Below, piece by piece: positions 37,401 through 47,567 of a DNA stretch of 64,000 nucleotides. The stretch is from an uncultured Methylophaga sp. (GTDB lineage: Bacteria > Pseudomonadota > Gammaproteobacteria > Nitrosococcales > Methylophagaceae), in contig NZ_CAMYKO010000003.1 in the NCBI RefSeq assembly GCF_947259025.1, forward strand, positions 1-64,000. The letters run 5' to 3'. Position 1 is the stretch's first letter, and each line of letters begins with the position of its first letter. Below the pieces are notes generated by a model. That model was not told the DNA's origin and searched no databases. It saw only the letters and a program-made list of their open reading frames with translations. Position numbers and translations under genes: made by a program.

Positions 37401-38771
37401 ATGGCTAGCATAACGTCAGCCGGCATCGGTTCCGGACTGGATGTCGAAAGCATTATCAGCCAGCTGGTGGCCCTGGAGCGTCGGCCTATTCAGAGATTGC
37501 AAAGTGAGCAATCTCAGGTCAGTGCCCAGATCAGCGCCTATGGCAATCTGAAAAGCAAAATCTCTGAATTTCAATCGGCTATGGCCGGTCTGGGAAGCGC
37601 ATCCAGCTTCCAGGTTTTCCAGGGCCAGTCCAGTGATGAAGATATATTTACCGCCAACGTAGACAGTAATGCCTTGGCGGGCAGCTATGCTGTTGATGTT
37701 CAGGCGCTGGCTGAACGTGACAAGATTGCTTTTGGCCCTTTCGCTGACAGCAGCACTGCGCCGGGCAGCGGCACACTGAATCTCTCAGTTGGCGCTGACA
37801 GTTTCAGTATTGCGGTCGGTGCCGGTGATTCACTGGCGGATATTCGAAATGCCATCAATGAGTCAGCTGATAACACCGGCGTCACCGCCACTATTGTTAA
37901 CAGTGATGATGGGGCCCGGCTGGTTTTGTCGTCGGATGAAACCGGTACTGATAATGCACTGCAGGTTTCCGTCACTGGTGATGGTGACGGCAATGATGGC
38001 GATAATGCCGGACTGTCGGCGCTGACTTATGTGCCATCCGGTACCAATTATGCCACCTCAATTTCCAGCGCCAGTGATGCTGTTGTGGAAATTGACGGCT
38101 TTACCGTGACCAGTAGCAGCAACACCATTACCGATGCCGTTGATGGCATCAGCTTCACTGCTGAGAGCATCGGCACTGCCAGCCTCAATGTGACTCGTGA
38201 TGACGAAGCTATTCTGGAGGCAGTCACCCAGTTTGCAGATGCCTACAATGCGCTTCGCACCGAAATTGACAATCAGCGCAAAGGACAATTGGAGGCCGAC
38301 AGCACTCTCCTGAGTATCGAGCAGTCAATCTTCAACGCATTCAACGTTGGTTCAGATATCACCGGTTCAGAGTTCAGTTACCTGATCGAAGCCGGTATTT
38401 CCGTCAACGAAGAAGGCGTGATGGAAGTGGATACGGATACGGTCAGTGATACGCTGAACTCGGACTTCAATTCATTTGTCAATTTATTTGCAGCTGAAGG
38501 TGAAGGTTATGCCAACCGACTAGCCTCCTTGGCTGACAGCTGGCTGGCCAATGATGGTCTGATTGAGGCGCGTGAAGATGGTCTGAATACGCAGTTGGAT
38601 CGTCTTGAAGATGATGAGTTCCGGATGGAAGCGAGGCTGGAGATTGTCGAACAGCGGATCCGGGCCCAGTACACTGCACTGGACACCCTGGTGAGTGAAC
38701 TGAGTAACTCCGGTAATTTCCTGTTACAACAACTGGCCACCATGCCTGCCGCCAATCGACAGAACGGATAA
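37401..38771 (+). CDS. fliD: Flagellar filament cap protein FliD (HAP2)
   Basis: 456 aa. N-terminal ITSAGIGSGLDVESIISQLVALERRPIQRLQ and C-terminal coiled coil (EARLEIVEQRIRAQYTALDTLVSELSNSGNFLLQQLA) are FliD_N and FliD_C hallmarks. It caps the filament and folds flagellin. The start is ATG 37401 with RBS TGGAG; an earlier in-frame start at 37386 has no support. Confidence 0.95.
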   Translation: MASITSAGIGSGLDVESIISQLVALERRPIQRLQSEQSQVSAQISAYGNLKSKISEFQSAMAGLGSASSFQVFQGQSSDEDIFTANVDSNALAGSYAVDVQALAERDKIAFGPFADSSTAPGSGTLNLSVGADSFSIAVGAGDSLADIRNAINESADNTGVTATIVNSDDGARLVLSSDETGTDNALQVSVTGDGDGNDGDNAGLSALTYVPSGTNYATSISSASDAVVEIDGFTVTSSSNTITDAVDGISFTAESIGTASLNVTRDDEAILEAVTQFADAYNALRTEIDNQRKGQLEADSTLLSIEQSIFNAFNVGSDITGSEFSYLIEAGISVNEEGVMEVDTDTVSDTLNSDFNSFVNLFAAEGEGYANRLASLADSWLANDGLIEAREDGLNTQLDRLEDDEFRMEARLEIVEQRIRAQYTALDTLVSELSNSGNFLLQQLATMPAANRQNG

Positions 38772-38786
38772 TAGGGAGTCGTTTTG

Positions 38787-39188
38787 ATGACGCAATCCAT
38801 GATCAATAAAAAAGCTCTGGAAGGTTATGGCCGCAATGCCGTTGAGTCAGAGGTTAATTACGCCTCACCATACCGAATCATTCAGATGCTGATGGAAGGG
38901 GCATTATCCAAGTTAGCCACTGCCAAGGGCTGCATTGCCCGCGGTGATATTGCTGAAAAAAGCAAGCAAATCACCTGGGCCATGAACATTATTCAGGGCC
39001 TGCGTACCAGTCTGGACGCCGATAAAGGCGGTGATATCGCCTCTAATCTGGACTCGCTGTACGAATACATGGGACGTCGCTTGCTGGAAGCCAACGTCAG
39101 CAATGAGACGGCCATTCTGGATGAGGTCACTACCCTGTTGCAGGAAGTTAAAGCTGGTTGGGATGCGATACCGGCAGAATACCAATAA
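38787..39188 (+). CDS. fliS: Flagellin export chaperone FliS
   Basis: 133 aa. LEGYGRNAVESEVNYASPYRIIQMLMEGALSKLATAKG is typical FliS. It binds the flagellin C-terminus and delivers it to FlhA. ATG 38787 follows GGGAG; an adjacent TTG at 38784 is less likely. It overlaps the next start by one base (TAATG). Confidence 0.93.
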   Translation: MTQSMINKKALEGYGRNAVESEVNYASPYRIIQMLMEGALSKLATAKGCIARGDIAEKSKQITWAMNIIQGLRTSLDADKGGDIASNLDSLYEYMGRRLLEANVSNETAILDEVTTLLQEVKAGWDAIPAEYQ

Positions 39189-39496
39189 TGTCAGACAATG
39201 CTGTCACGCAATTACGCCAAGCCGTTGACCTGACGCGTGCCATGCTGCAAATGGCGCAGGATCGTAAATGGTCGGCCTTGCCGGAAATGCAGCAGAAAAG
39301 GGCGGCGCTACTGGAACAGATCTTTCCGCTCGGTGAGGAGCAGCAGACACTTGATACCAGAGCTTTGCTGGAATCAATGATTGCTGATAATCAACAGCTT
39401 GAACAAATCTGCCGAGATGCGCAGCAGACACTTCGACTTGAGTTAAGCGATCTCAATAAAAATCGTAAAGCGGTCGCGGCGTACCAGTCCAGTTAA
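39188..39496 (+). CDS. fliT: FliT-like flagellar chaperone
   Basis: 102 aa, all-helical and Gln/Leu-rich (LTRAMLQMAQDRKWSALPEMQQKRAALLEQIFPL). FliT proteins diverge strongly, so the assignment rests on size, helical pattern and the fliD-fliS-fliT order. It would chaperone FliD. Start codon overlaps the fliS stop. Confidence 0.75.
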   Translation: MSDNAVTQLRQAVDLTRAMLQMAQDRKWSALPEMQQKRAALLEQIFPLGEEQQTLDTRALLESMIADNQQLEQICRDAQQTLRLELSDLNKNRKAVAAYQSS

Positions 39497-39552
39497 CACC
39501 AACAAGCTCGCGGCATAGACCGCCCCCACTGATTTTCATGCCTGTCATTTTT

Positions 39553-39582
39553 TTGACAATGGCGATTTAAAAATGCTTAACT
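39553..39582 (+). promoter_or_regulatory. Possible sigma-70 promoter for fleQ
   Basis: TTGACA (39553-39558), perfect -35, with an 18-nt spacer to TTAACT (39577-39582). No correctly spaced sigma-54 site is present, consistent with fleQ at the top of the cascade. Confidence 0.45.
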
Positions 39583-39641
39583 CCATTGCAAAATAATTGT
39601 TTCGATACTGTCGATTAACATGGAATAAAGCTGGAGTTAGT

Positions 39642-41108
39642 ATGAGTGGAAATCATGTGCTGGTCGTGGAAGAAAACTCTGACCGGCGCGAGAAGCTGTC
39701 GACCCTTATCGAATTTGTAAATTGCCGCCCGGTGGTGGTGGATGACCCGACAATCTGGTTTGACCAGGTTGATAATCTCAGTGATATCGTCATGGCCATT
39801 ATTGGTGACTGTGGTAACCGCCACATTACCCGTCAATTGCTGCGTGAGCTGGTTAATCACGAGTCCCGCGTTCCGGTATTTACGCTCGACCTGCCTGATG
39901 CTGAATCTCAGGAATTTCCCGGTACCATCGGCTCGTTGCGTTTCCCGATCAAATATCCCCAGCTGAGTAACGCGCTGCAGCAGGCGACCATCTACCGTGG
40001 CCAGTCCAACAACGATCAGGATGACAATAGCCTGTTTCGTTCTCTGGTCGGTAACAGCCGCTCCATCAAAATGGTTCAGCGCATGGTGGATCAGGTTGCC
40101 GACTCTGATGCCAATGTGCTGATTTTGGGAGAATCCGGCACCGGTAAAGAAGTCGTGGCCCGTAATCTGCATCACTTCTCCAATCGTCGCGACAAACCCT
40201 TTGTACCGGTCAATTGTGGCGCCATTCCCGGCGAACTGCTGGAAAGCGAATTGTTTGGCCATGAAAAAGGCGCGTTCACCGGCGCCATCACCGCACGTAA
40301 AGGCCGTTTTGAACTGGCTGAGGGCGGCACTTTGTTTCTGGATGAAATCGGCGATATGCCCTTGCCGATGCAGGTGAAGTTATTACGTGTTTTGCAGGAG
40401 CGCACATTCGAACGTGTCGGCAGCAATAAAACGCAAAGTGCGGATGTCAGGGTGATTGCCGCCACTCACCGCAACCTGGAAGAACATATTACTGAAGGCC
40501 GTTTCCGTGAGGATTTGTTTTATCGCCTGAACGTCTTTCCGATTGAAATGCCGGCTTTACGTGAACGTCCTGAAGACATTCCGCTTCTGGTCAATGAACT
40601 GATTAAACGGATTGAGCATGAAAACCGCGGCACTATCAACCTGACGACGGCAGCCATGATCTCACTCTGTCGTTATAGCTGGCCGGGTAACGTTCGTGAG
40701 CTGGCCAATGTGGTGGAGCGGCTGGTGATTCTCTTTCCCTATGGCCGGGTTGATTATGATGATCTGCCAGCCAAATATCAGTTGGAAGGCGAGGCCTTAC
40801 CCGAACAGGTCACCGCTGTGATTAATGCCGGTCCGTCACCTGACACCCACCGTAACCTTCCCGGGACAGTGCCCGAGCCGCAAACGACGCAGCCCAGCGT
40901 CGCGGTGTCTGAGCTTGATACGGAAAACCTGCCGGAAGAAGGGATTAATCTCAAAGAGCATCTGGCCAATCTTGAATATATGCTGATCAAACAAGCGCTG
41001 GATGAAGCGGAAGGCGTTGTTGCTCATGCTGCCCAGCGCTTGAAAATGCGCCGCACCACGCTGGTGGAAAAAATGCGTAAATACGGAATACAGAGAGAAG
41101 CTGACTGA
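39642..41108 (+). CDS. fleQ: FleQ: flagellar master regulator, sigma-54 activator
   Basis: 488 aa. The N-terminal FleQ receiver-like domain (~5-125) lacks the standard phospho-Asp setting. AAA+ domain with Walker A GESGTGKE and the sigma-54 contact loop GAFTGA. C-terminal Fis-type HTH ([25 protein letters not shown]). The junction carries L131-F-R-S134, the LFRS motif that contacts c-di-GMP in Pseudomonas FleQ. FleQ activates sigma-54 flagellar promoters and in Pseudomonas also represses or activates matrix genes according to c-di-GMP. Start set at ATG 39642 after TGGAG; the upstream in-frame start at 39597 is not supported. Confidence 0.94.
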   Translation: MSGNHVLVVEENSDRREKLSTLIEFVNCRPVVVDDPTIWFDQVDNLSDIVMAIIGDCGNRHITRQLLRELVNHESRVPVFTLDLPDAESQEFPGTIGSLRFPIKYPQLSNALQQATIYRGQSNNDQDDNSLFRSLVGNSRSIKMVQRMVDQVADSDANVLILGESGTGKEVVARNLHHFSNRRDKPFVPVNCGAIPGELLESELFGHEKGAFTGAITARKGRFELAEGGTLFLDEIGDMPLPMQVKLLRVLQERTFERVGSNKTQSADVRVIAATHRNLEEHITEGRFREDLFYRLNVFPIEMPALRERPEDIPLLVNELIKRIEHENRGTINLTTAAMISLCRYSWPGNVRELANVVERLVILFPYGRVDYDDLPAKYQLEGEALPEQVTAVINAGPSPDTHRNLPGTVPEPQTTQPSVAVSELDTENLPEEGINLKEHLANLEYMLIKQALDEAEGVVAHAAQRLKMRRTTLVEKMRKYGIQREAD

Positions 41109-41190
41109 AGATTGGCGGTCAGCCGTCGGGCTTTTGACAAAACACCAACGGTAAAGCTCTAACGCATTGTAAATAAAAGAAAAAATTTTC

Positions 41191-41206
41191 GGGCATAGTA
41201 ATTGCA
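41191..41206 (+). promoter_or_regulatory. Sigma-54 promoter for fleSR
   Basis: GGGCATA-N4-TTGCA: GG at 41192, GC at 41204. Matches the known FleQ/sigma-54 control of fleSR in Pseudomonas. Confidence 0.72.
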
Positions 41207-41247
41207 AATCCCGCTACACGGCATTTTGCCGGAGGGAGCAGTTAATT

Positions 41248-42429
41248 ATGAATCTGAAACTATCCAGCGCCGCTGGCCCTGCACAGGCTATCAGCAAAAG
41301 GGTCAGTGCTTTCAAACAGGCCGAGTCACACTGGCAGCCAGCCGGTAACAGCCGCCATCACGATGTCAAGCAACAGCAAAATGCTGAGCGATTGGCTGAT
41401 CGCCACAGCCGTTTGCTGGAAGTGTTGCCGGCCGGCGTTGTCGTTATTAACGGCGAGGGGATAGTTCAGGAAGCCAATGCCGCTGCAATTGAATTGCTGG
41501 GCGAACCACTCTCCGGTGAGCGCTGGGTCGACATCATCGCCAGGGCTTTTGCACCACAGCCCGGAGATGGCCACGATGTGTCGCTTCAGGACGGTCGTCT
41601 GGTGCATATTTCCACCAGTCCTCTGGGGCACGAACCGGGTCAGATTATCCTGCTGCAGAACGTGACAGAAACGCGTGACCTGCAGAATAAAGTCTCGCAT
41701 CTGCAGCGTCTCTCCACCATGGGCGAAGTCGCCGCCAGACTGGCGCATCAGATCCGCACCCCGCTGTCTTCTGCCTTGCTTTACCTGGCACCCTTGCTGA
41801 AAGACGAGGGCGATGCTCAAATCCGTCAGCGTTTTGCCGGTCGGCTCAAGCATAGTCTGACGCATATGGAACAACTGGTAAAAGACATGCTCGCCTTTTC
41901 CCGTGGCAGTATGGCTTCGACCTCACCCGTGGCCATCAGCAACCTACTCGATGAACTACAGCAGCAATATCATGCCCAGCCGCTATCTGAGTCGAGTTCG
42001 CTGAGAATCAGCAACAACGTCAATGACGGACATATCTACGGCAGTCAAGCCGCCCTGGTGAGTGCTATCAATAATCTGCTTAACAATGCCCGCCAGGCTT
42101 GTGGTGAAGCAGGTCAGGTTCGCTTGTCAGCGGATTTTGTCGAGGACGACAACAGACTGAGCTGGATTGATATCAGTGTCACCGATAACGGCCCCGGTAT
42201 CACAGCAGAAGAACAGGAAAAAATTCTGACGCCTTTTTACACCACGCGTTCAAGCGGCACAGGGCTGGGGCTGGCAGTGGTGCATTCAATCGTTAAAGCG
42301 CACAAAGGCCACCTCTGGATTGACAGCGAACCAGGCAAGGGCAGCACTTTTGCCCTGCGCCTGCCGATGTACCAGTCACAAGCGCGGGCAGAGGCGGCGT
42401 CAGCACAACAACAGGAGTGTGTTTTATGA
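41248..42429 (+). CDS. fleS: FleS: flagellar sensor histidine kinase
   Basis: 393 aa, no membrane segment, so cytoplasmic. PAS domain (~50-140; LLEVLPAGVVVINGEGIVQEANAAA), HisKA with phospho-acceptor His167 in LAHQIRTPLSS, and HATPase with N box NNLLNNARQA and G boxes (DNGPGI, GTGLGL). It phosphorylates FleR. RBS GGAGGGAG. It overlaps fleR by 4 bp. Confidence 0.94.
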   Translation: MNLKLSSAAGPAQAISKRVSAFKQAESHWQPAGNSRHHDVKQQQNAERLADRHSRLLEVLPAGVVVINGEGIVQEANAAAIELLGEPLSGERWVDIIARAFAPQPGDGHDVSLQDGRLVHISTSPLGHEPGQIILLQNVTETRDLQNKVSHLQRLSTMGEVAARLAHQIRTPLSSALLYLAPLLKDEGDAQIRQRFAGRLKHSLTHMEQLVKDMLAFSRGSMASTSPVAISNLLDELQQQYHAQPLSESSSLRISNNVNDGHIYGSQAALVSAINNLLNNARQACGEAGQVRLSADFVEDDNRLSWIDISVTDNGPGITAEEQEKILTPFYTTRSSGTGLGLAVVHSIVKAHKGHLWIDSEPGKGSTFALRLPMYQSQARAEAASAQQQECVL

Positions 42430-43787
42430 ATCAGTCAACAATTCTGGTAGTTGAGGATGATGCCAATCTGCGGGGAGCACTGTGCGACACGCTGGAATTG
42501 GCGGGTTACCGGGTCAGCGGTATGGAACATGGTCAGTCTGCCCTGGATAAAATGGCCAGTGAACCGGTCGGCCTGCTGCTCAGCGATCTACAAATGCAGC
42601 CCATGGATGGTCACACACTGCTGAAAAAAGCCAAGGCTTTGATACCGGATCTGCCGGTGGTGATGATGACCGCTTACGGGACGGTACAAAGTGCTGTAGA
42701 AGCGATGCATCAGGGCGCGTCGGATTATCTGCTCAAACCGTTTGAGGCAGAAGAATTACTGCAGCGTGTTCAGCGTTACCTCAGCCAGTTGGGTCAGCAG
42801 GAAGAGGACATGGTCGCCGAATCACGCAGTTCCAGAGAACTACAGGCGATGGCCAAACGGGTGGCCGATAGTGAAGCCACGGTGTTGATTAACGGCGAAA
42901 GCGGCACCGGTAAAGAAGTCCTGGCGCGATATCTTCACACCCATTCGCAGCGGGCGGACAAGCCGTTTGTTGCCATCAATTGTGCGGCGATCCCGGAAAA
43001 CATGCTGGAAGCGACCCTGTTCGGCTATGAAAAAGGTGCGTTCACCGGTGCCAGCCAAGCCTACGCCGGTAAATTCGAACAGGCGAATCACGGTACCATT
43101 CTGCTCGATGAAATCTCGGAAATGGATCTGGCCCTGCAGGCCAAACTATTGCGAGTGTTGCAGGAAAAAGAGGTGGAACGTATCGGCGGACGCAAAGTGC
43201 TGTCGCTGGATGTGCGGGTGCTGGCCACTACCAACCGCACCCTGCGCGATGAAGTCAGGGCAGGCCGTTTTCGTGAAGATTTATTCTACCGGCTCAATGT
43301 CTTCCCCTTATCAATAGCGCCATTACGTGAGCGCCGGGACGATATTCTCGCCTTGTCACAGCGATTGCTGGGCAAACATGCCAGCCAAAGCGGTCGCGTC
43401 ACTCCGCTGCTGGATCACGCTGCCCGAGAAAAGATGCTGACGCATCACTGGCCGGGTAATGTACGTGAACTGGATAATGTGCTGCAGCGTGCGCTGATTC
43501 TACAGGGCGGCGAAACCCTGCTGGCAGAGGACATTGTATTTGAGTCTTTGTCAGGTGATGTTGATCCGGCGCCTGTCGCCCAGAGTATTGAGCCTCAGCC
43601 AGATTCCGCCGATCTGCGCAGTCAGGAACAGCGTCATATTCTCGACGTACTGGAAAAAAACCATGGCAGCCGCCGTCTCAGTGCCCGTGAACTGGGTATC
43701 AGCGAACGTACCCTGCGTTACAAGATTGCCCGTTTTCGTGAGCAGGGTGTAGAAATCCCCGAAAAATTTGGCAAGAAGTCTGCATAA
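42426..43787 (+). CDS. fleR: FleR: response regulator, sigma-54 activator
   Basis: 453 aa. Receiver domain with phospho-acceptor Asp54 (LLLSDLQMQPMDG), AAA+ domain with GESGTGKE and GAFTGA, and a C-terminal Fis-type HTH (SRRLSARELGISERTLRYKI). It activates class III genes (rod, hook, basal body, fliE) with sigma-54. ATG 42426 overlaps the fleS stop; an in-frame GTG at 42417 is less likely. Its last codons contain the fliE promoter. Confidence 0.94.
   Translation: MNQSTILVVEDDANLRGALCDTLELAGYRVSGMEHGQSALDKMASEPVGLLLSDLQMQPMDGHTLLKKAKALIPDLPVVMMTAYGTVQSAVEAMHQGASDYLLKPFEAEELLQRVQRYLSQLGQQEEDMVAESRSSRELQAMAKRVADSEATVLINGESGTGKEVLARYLHTHSQRADKPFVAINCAAIPENMLEATLFGYEKGAFTGASQAYAGKFEQANHGTILLDEISEMDLALQAKLLRVLQEKEVERIGGRKVLSLDVRVLATTNRTLRDEVRAGRFREDLFYRLNVFPLSIAPLRERRDDILALSQRLLGKHASQSGRVTPLLDHAAREKMLTHHWPGNVRELDNVLQRALILQGGETLLAEDIVFESLSGDVDPAPVAQSIEPQPDSADLRSQEQRHILDVLEKNHGSRRLSARELGISERTLRYKIARFREQGVEIPEKFGKKSA
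43769..43784 (+). promoter_or_regulatory. Sigma-54 promoter for fliE, inside fleR
   Basis: TGGCAAG-N4-CTGCA: GG at 43770, GC at 43782, lying in the last 20 bp of fleR. Two mismatches to consensus. Confidence 0.65.
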
Positions 43788-43826
43788 ATATATACCAGTC
43801 ACAGACACTATCTGACGGAGACAACT

Positions 43827-44168
43827 ATGATTAACGCGATTGACCCCAACCAGCTTTTAACCCAGATGCGGGCCATGCAGGCGCAGGCGTCTGACACGGT
43901 CAAGCCAGCACCGATGCAGGATGATCAGGGCCAGCCATCGAACCGGGTCGATTTCTCCAAAGTCATGCAAAATGCCGTAGGCCAGGTCAACGAACTGCAG
44001 CAAAGCTCCGGTGATCTCAAAACTGCATTCGAGCAGGGTGACCCCAACGTCAACCTGGTTGATGTGATGATTGCATCGCAGAAAGCCAGCGTGGCATTTG
44101 AGTCCACCCTTCAGGTCAGAAACAAAATGGTAGAGGCGTATCAGGAAGTGATGCGCATGTCGATTTAA
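43827..44168 (+). CDS. fliE: Flagellar hook-basal body protein FliE
   Basis: 113 aa. The C-terminal region (DVMIASQKASVAFESTLQVRNKMVEAYQEVMRM) is the FliE signature. It is the adaptor between the MS ring and the rod and the first rod protein exported. RBS CGGAGA. Confidence 0.95.
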   Translation: MINAIDPNQLLTQMRAMQAQASDTVKPAPMQDDQGQPSNRVDFSKVMQNAVGQVNELQQSSGDLKTAFEQGDPNVNLVDVMIASQKASVAFESTLQVRNKMVEAYQEVMRMSI

Positions 44169-44198
44169 TCACCATTGTCCTTGTCGTAGAGAACCACT

Positions 44199-45887
44199 AT
44201 GGAAAACGCACCGGCCACCACCGCCAGTCTTGCTGATAACCGAGCAGCACGTCCCACCACCCCATTGGCAGCGATGCAGAATAATGTTACCCGTCAGCCG
44301 GTGGTTAAACAGGTGCTGTTTTTATTGGCCATTGCCGCCAGTATCGCGCTGGGCGGCTGGGTGTTGATGTGGTCGCAGACACCGTCTTACCAGGTACTGT
44401 ATTCGGGCATGGCCCCGCAGGAATCATCAGAAGTGGTCGAGGTGCTGCAACAGATGAACGTGGACTACGAGTTGGATCCGGCCAGTGGCGCGCTGATGGT
44501 GCCAGCCGGTGAAGTGCAGAACCTGCGCATCCGGCTTGCCGCCGAAGGATTACCACGCAGTACCTCAAAGGGCATGGAAATGCTGAATGATGATCAGGGT
44601 TTCGGGACCAGCCAGTTTATCGAAAGAGCCCGTTACCAGAGAGCCCTGGAGCAGGAACTGTCGCGCTCTATTGCCGAACTGAATAACGTCAAAAGTGCCC
44701 GTGTGCATCTTGCCATTCCCAAGCAGTCAGTGTTTGTCCGCGACCGTAAAGACCCCACCGCTTCTGTGGTCGTGAACCTTTATGCCGGACGCAGTCTGGA
44801 GCAAGGGCAGGTTGCCGCCATTACTCATATGGTGGCTTCCAGCGTTCCCAATATGACCAACCCGGATGTGACGGTCGTCGATCAGCGAGGCAATTTGCTC
44901 ACTCAGCCCGAGCGTGAAACCGGCATCGCCATGAGCGACAGTCAGCTGGAATATACCCAGAAGCTGGAACAGATCTATATTGACCGCATTGAAAACATTC
45001 TGACGCCGATTGTCGGCAGAAACGGTGTCCGCGCTCAGGTAGTGGCTGATGTCGATTTCACCATGACCGAGCAAACCATGGAGAGCTACAACCCGGATAT
45101 GGCTGCCCTGCGCAGTGAACAAATCCGTGAAGAAGCACGGGTGGGTAGCAGCGGTGCTATCGGTGTGCCGGGTGCCCTGAGTAACCAACCACCGGGTGGT
45201 GGCGTTGCGCCCGAAGAAACGGCAACCGATGAAGACGGTAACCCGATCCCTGCGCCGCGGCCCGAATCATCGACCAGTAGTTCGACCCGCAATTTTGAAC
45301 TGGATCGCACTATCAGCCATACCCGTGCCGCACCAGGCCAGATCCGCAAACTGAGCGTGGCGGTACTGGTGGATGAACGTCGTAACATTAGCGCTGATGG
45401 GGCCACTGAGTCTACTCCGCTCAGTGAAGCGGAAATGACCCGCATCAATGCGCTGGTCAGTGATGCCATTGGTTTCAGCCAGGCGCGGGGTGATAGTCTT
45501 AATATCGTCAACGCGCCATTCGTGGCGCCGGAAGCGATGGAACCCTTGCCGGAAAAACCTATTTGGGAACAGGCATGGGTATGGACTGTAGCCAAGCAAG
45601 TCGCTGGTGCGTTGGTGGTTTTGTTCCTGATTTTCGGAGTGATTCGTCCGGCATTTCGAGATATGAGTAAGGTCCCGGCTGAGGCACGCAATGAATCAGC
45701 CGCTGATGGCATGACCCCGCAGCAGGCGCTGTCCAATGATAGTGGCGTTAGCAGTGAAGAGATTGCTAAACTGACAAAAGGCTCGGATCAAATGGAAGAA
45801 CAGCTGACCAACGTCCGGAGCCTGGTACAACAAGACCCTGCGCTGGTGGCACAAGTGGTCAAGAACTGGACGGCGGGTGATGCCTGA
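44199..45887 (+). CDS. fliF: Flagellar MS-ring protein FliF
   Basis: 562 aa, usual size. Two transmembrane helices (~45-65, and ~465-485: VAGALVVLFLIFGVIRPAF) flank the periplasmic YscJ/FliF domains (YQVLYSGMAPQESSEVVEVLQ; RVHLAIPKQSVFVRDRKDPTASV). The C-terminal tail binds FliG. Stop and fliG start overlap as TGATG. Confidence 0.96.
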   Translation: MENAPATTASLADNRAARPTTPLAAMQNNVTRQPVVKQVLFLLAIAASIALGGWVLMWSQTPSYQVLYSGMAPQESSEVVEVLQQMNVDYELDPASGALMVPAGEVQNLRIRLAAEGLPRSTSKGMEMLNDDQGFGTSQFIERARYQRALEQELSRSIAELNNVKSARVHLAIPKQSVFVRDRKDPTASVVVNLYAGRSLEQGQVAAITHMVASSVPNMTNPDVTVVDQRGNLLTQPERETGIAMSDSQLEYTQKLEQIYIDRIENILTPIVGRNGVRAQVVADVDFTMTEQTMESYNPDMAALRSEQIREEARVGSSGAIGVPGALSNQPPGGGVAPEETATDEDGNPIPAPRPESSTSSSTRNFELDRTISHTRAAPGQIRKLSVAVLVDERRNISADGATESTPLSEAEMTRINALVSDAIGFSQARGDSLNIVNAPFVAPEAMEPLPEKPIWEQAWVWTVAKQVAGALVVLFLIFGVIRPAFRDMSKVPAEARNESAADGMTPQQALSNDSGVSSEEIAKLTKGSDQMEEQLTNVRSLVQQDPALVAQVVKNWTAGDA

Positions 45888-46897
45888 TGGCAGAAGAAGT
45901 CAGAAAACTGAGCGGCACTGAAAAAGCGGCCGTGTTCCTGCGCTCTATCGGTGAGGCCGATGCCGCAGCGATCCTGAAACACATGAGTCCCAAGGAAGTT
46001 CAGAAAGTGGGGCAGGCCATGGCCACATTGCAGAATGTGACCCGGGAGGAAGTTAAAACGGTGCTGGGCAGCTTTGTCAGCACGGTGGAGCAGGAAACCG
46101 GACTGGGTATTGGCTCGCATGATTATGTGCGTAATATGCTGGTCGGCGCCCTCGGCGAGGACCGGGCTGGCAGCCTGCTGGACCGCATACTCTCAGGTAG
46201 CAACACCAATGGCCTGGAACAGCTCAAGTGGATGGATGCCCGTGGTATTTACGAGGTTATCCGCCTTGAACATCCACAGATCATTGCCATCGTCTGTTCC
46301 TTCCTGGATGCAGATCAGGCGGCTGAGGTTTTATCTTTATTCCCGGATCGGGATCAATCCAATATCGTGTTGCGTATTGCCACGCTCGATGGCGTTCAGC
46401 CGGCCGCCCTGAGTGAACTCAACGAAATTCTGGAAAAACAGTTCAGCGGTAATGCCGGTGCCCAGACCACCACGGTTGGCGGCCTTAAAACCGCAGCGGA
46501 TATCCTTAACTTTGTCGATACCACGGTGGAAGCGTCCATCATGGAGAAAATCAAGGAGTCCGAACCGGATCTGGGCCAGAATATTGAAGATCTGATGTTT
46601 GTCTTCGACAACCTGATTGATATTGATGACCGAAGTATGCAAACCCTGATGCGTGAAATTCAGACTGATCAACTGCAACTGGCGCTGAAAGGAGCTGAAG
46701 ATAACCTTAAAGACAAATTCCTCAACAACATGTCGCAACGGGCTGCAGAAATGATGCGTGATGACCTGGAAGCGATGGGCCCCGTGCGTTTAAGCGATGT
46801 AGAAGCGGCACAGAAAACGATCCTGGCTACAGCGCGCAGTCTGGCAGAAAAAGGTGACATCATGCTGGGCGGTGGAGCCGGCGATGACTTCGTCTGA
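45887..46897 (+). CDS. fliG: Flagellar motor switch protein FliG
   Basis: 336 aa. N-domain (LSGTEKAAVFLRSIGEADAAAILKHM), middle EHPQ motif (RLEHPQIIAIV) and C-domain with the charged torque helix (LMFVFDNLIDIDDRSMQTLMREI). The rotor protein that meets the stators. Confidence 0.97.
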   Translation: MAEEVRKLSGTEKAAVFLRSIGEADAAAILKHMSPKEVQKVGQAMATLQNVTREEVKTVLGSFVSTVEQETGLGIGSHDYVRNMLVGALGEDRAGSLLDRILSGSNTNGLEQLKWMDARGIYEVIRLEHPQIIAIVCSFLDADQAAEVLSLFPDRDQSNIVLRIATLDGVQPAALSELNEILEKQFSGNAGAQTTTVGGLKTAADILNFVDTTVEASIMEKIKESEPDLGQNIEDLMFVFDNLIDIDDRSMQTLMREIQTDQLQLALKGAEDNLKDKFLNNMSQRAAEMMRDDLEAMGPVRLSDVEAAQKTILATARSLAEKGDIMLGGGAGDDFV

Positions 46898-47567
46898 TGA
46901 TTTAGTCACCAAACAGACCGATGTGCTGTCGGCAGAAGAGCTAGCCGATGCCTTCGAGCGCTGGGAAGCGCCGCGCATGGCCTCTGCCAGTGATGTTGAA
47001 GGCGATGCAGGCATACTTGATGTCAAAGCCATTGAAGCGCTGCAGCAGCAAGCACAGGAAGAAGGGTATAAAGCGGGCTTTGAAGAAGGCCACAAAGCCG
47101 GTTTTCAAGCCGGTCAGGATGCCGGCAGTAAGGATATTCAACAACAACTGGCCTATCTGCAGCAGATCGTACAATCTCTGGATGAACCGCTTAAAGAACT
47201 GGATCAGCAAATCGAACAGGATCTGGTTAAGCTGGCGATCACCATGACCCGGCAATTACTGCGGCGTGAACTCAAACAGGAACCTGAGCATGTGATCGGC
47301 GCCATGCGCTCTGCATTGCAGGCACTGCCAGTCAGCGACCGAAAACTTAAAATTTATGTACACCCCGAAGATATGGCGATTGTGCAGAAGGGCCTATCTT
47401 TGGATGAAGATGACAAGCAGCGGCAGTGGATTGAAGACCCTTTACTGACCCGTGGCGGCGTAAGATTAGAAACCGCCGATACCACGATAGATGCTTCAGT
47501 TGAAGCGCGCCTCAACAGTGTGATCAGCAAACTGCTCGGCGACGATCGGGGGGACAGCAGTGACTGA
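46884..47567 (+). CDS. fliH: Flagellar export ATPase regulator FliH
   Basis: 227 aa. The central coiled segment has the GxxxG-like repeats typical of FliH ([21 protein letters not shown]), and the C-terminal half resembles V-ATPase E/FliH ([33 protein letters not shown]). It binds and restrains FliI. ATG 46884 follows GGTGGAG and overlaps fliG by 14 bp; an ATG at 46854 is possible but has no better site. Confidence 0.9.
   Translation: MTSSDDLVTKQTDVLSAEELADAFERWEAPRMASASDVEGDAGILDVKAIEALQQQAQEEGYKAGFEEGHKAGFQAGQDAGSKDIQQQLAYLQQIVQSLDEPLKELDQQIEQDLVKLAITMTRQLLRRELKQEPEHVIGAMRSALQALPVSDRKLKIYVHPEDMAIVQKGLSLDEDDKQRQWIEDPLLTRGGVRLETADTTIDASVEARLNSVISKLLGDDRGDSSD

Noticed and set aside
46854-46883. 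Longer FliH start at 46854
   Set aside because: It would extend the overlap with fliG to 44 bp and adds a Cys/Trp-containing leader not seen in FliH; ATG 46884 has the ribosome site.
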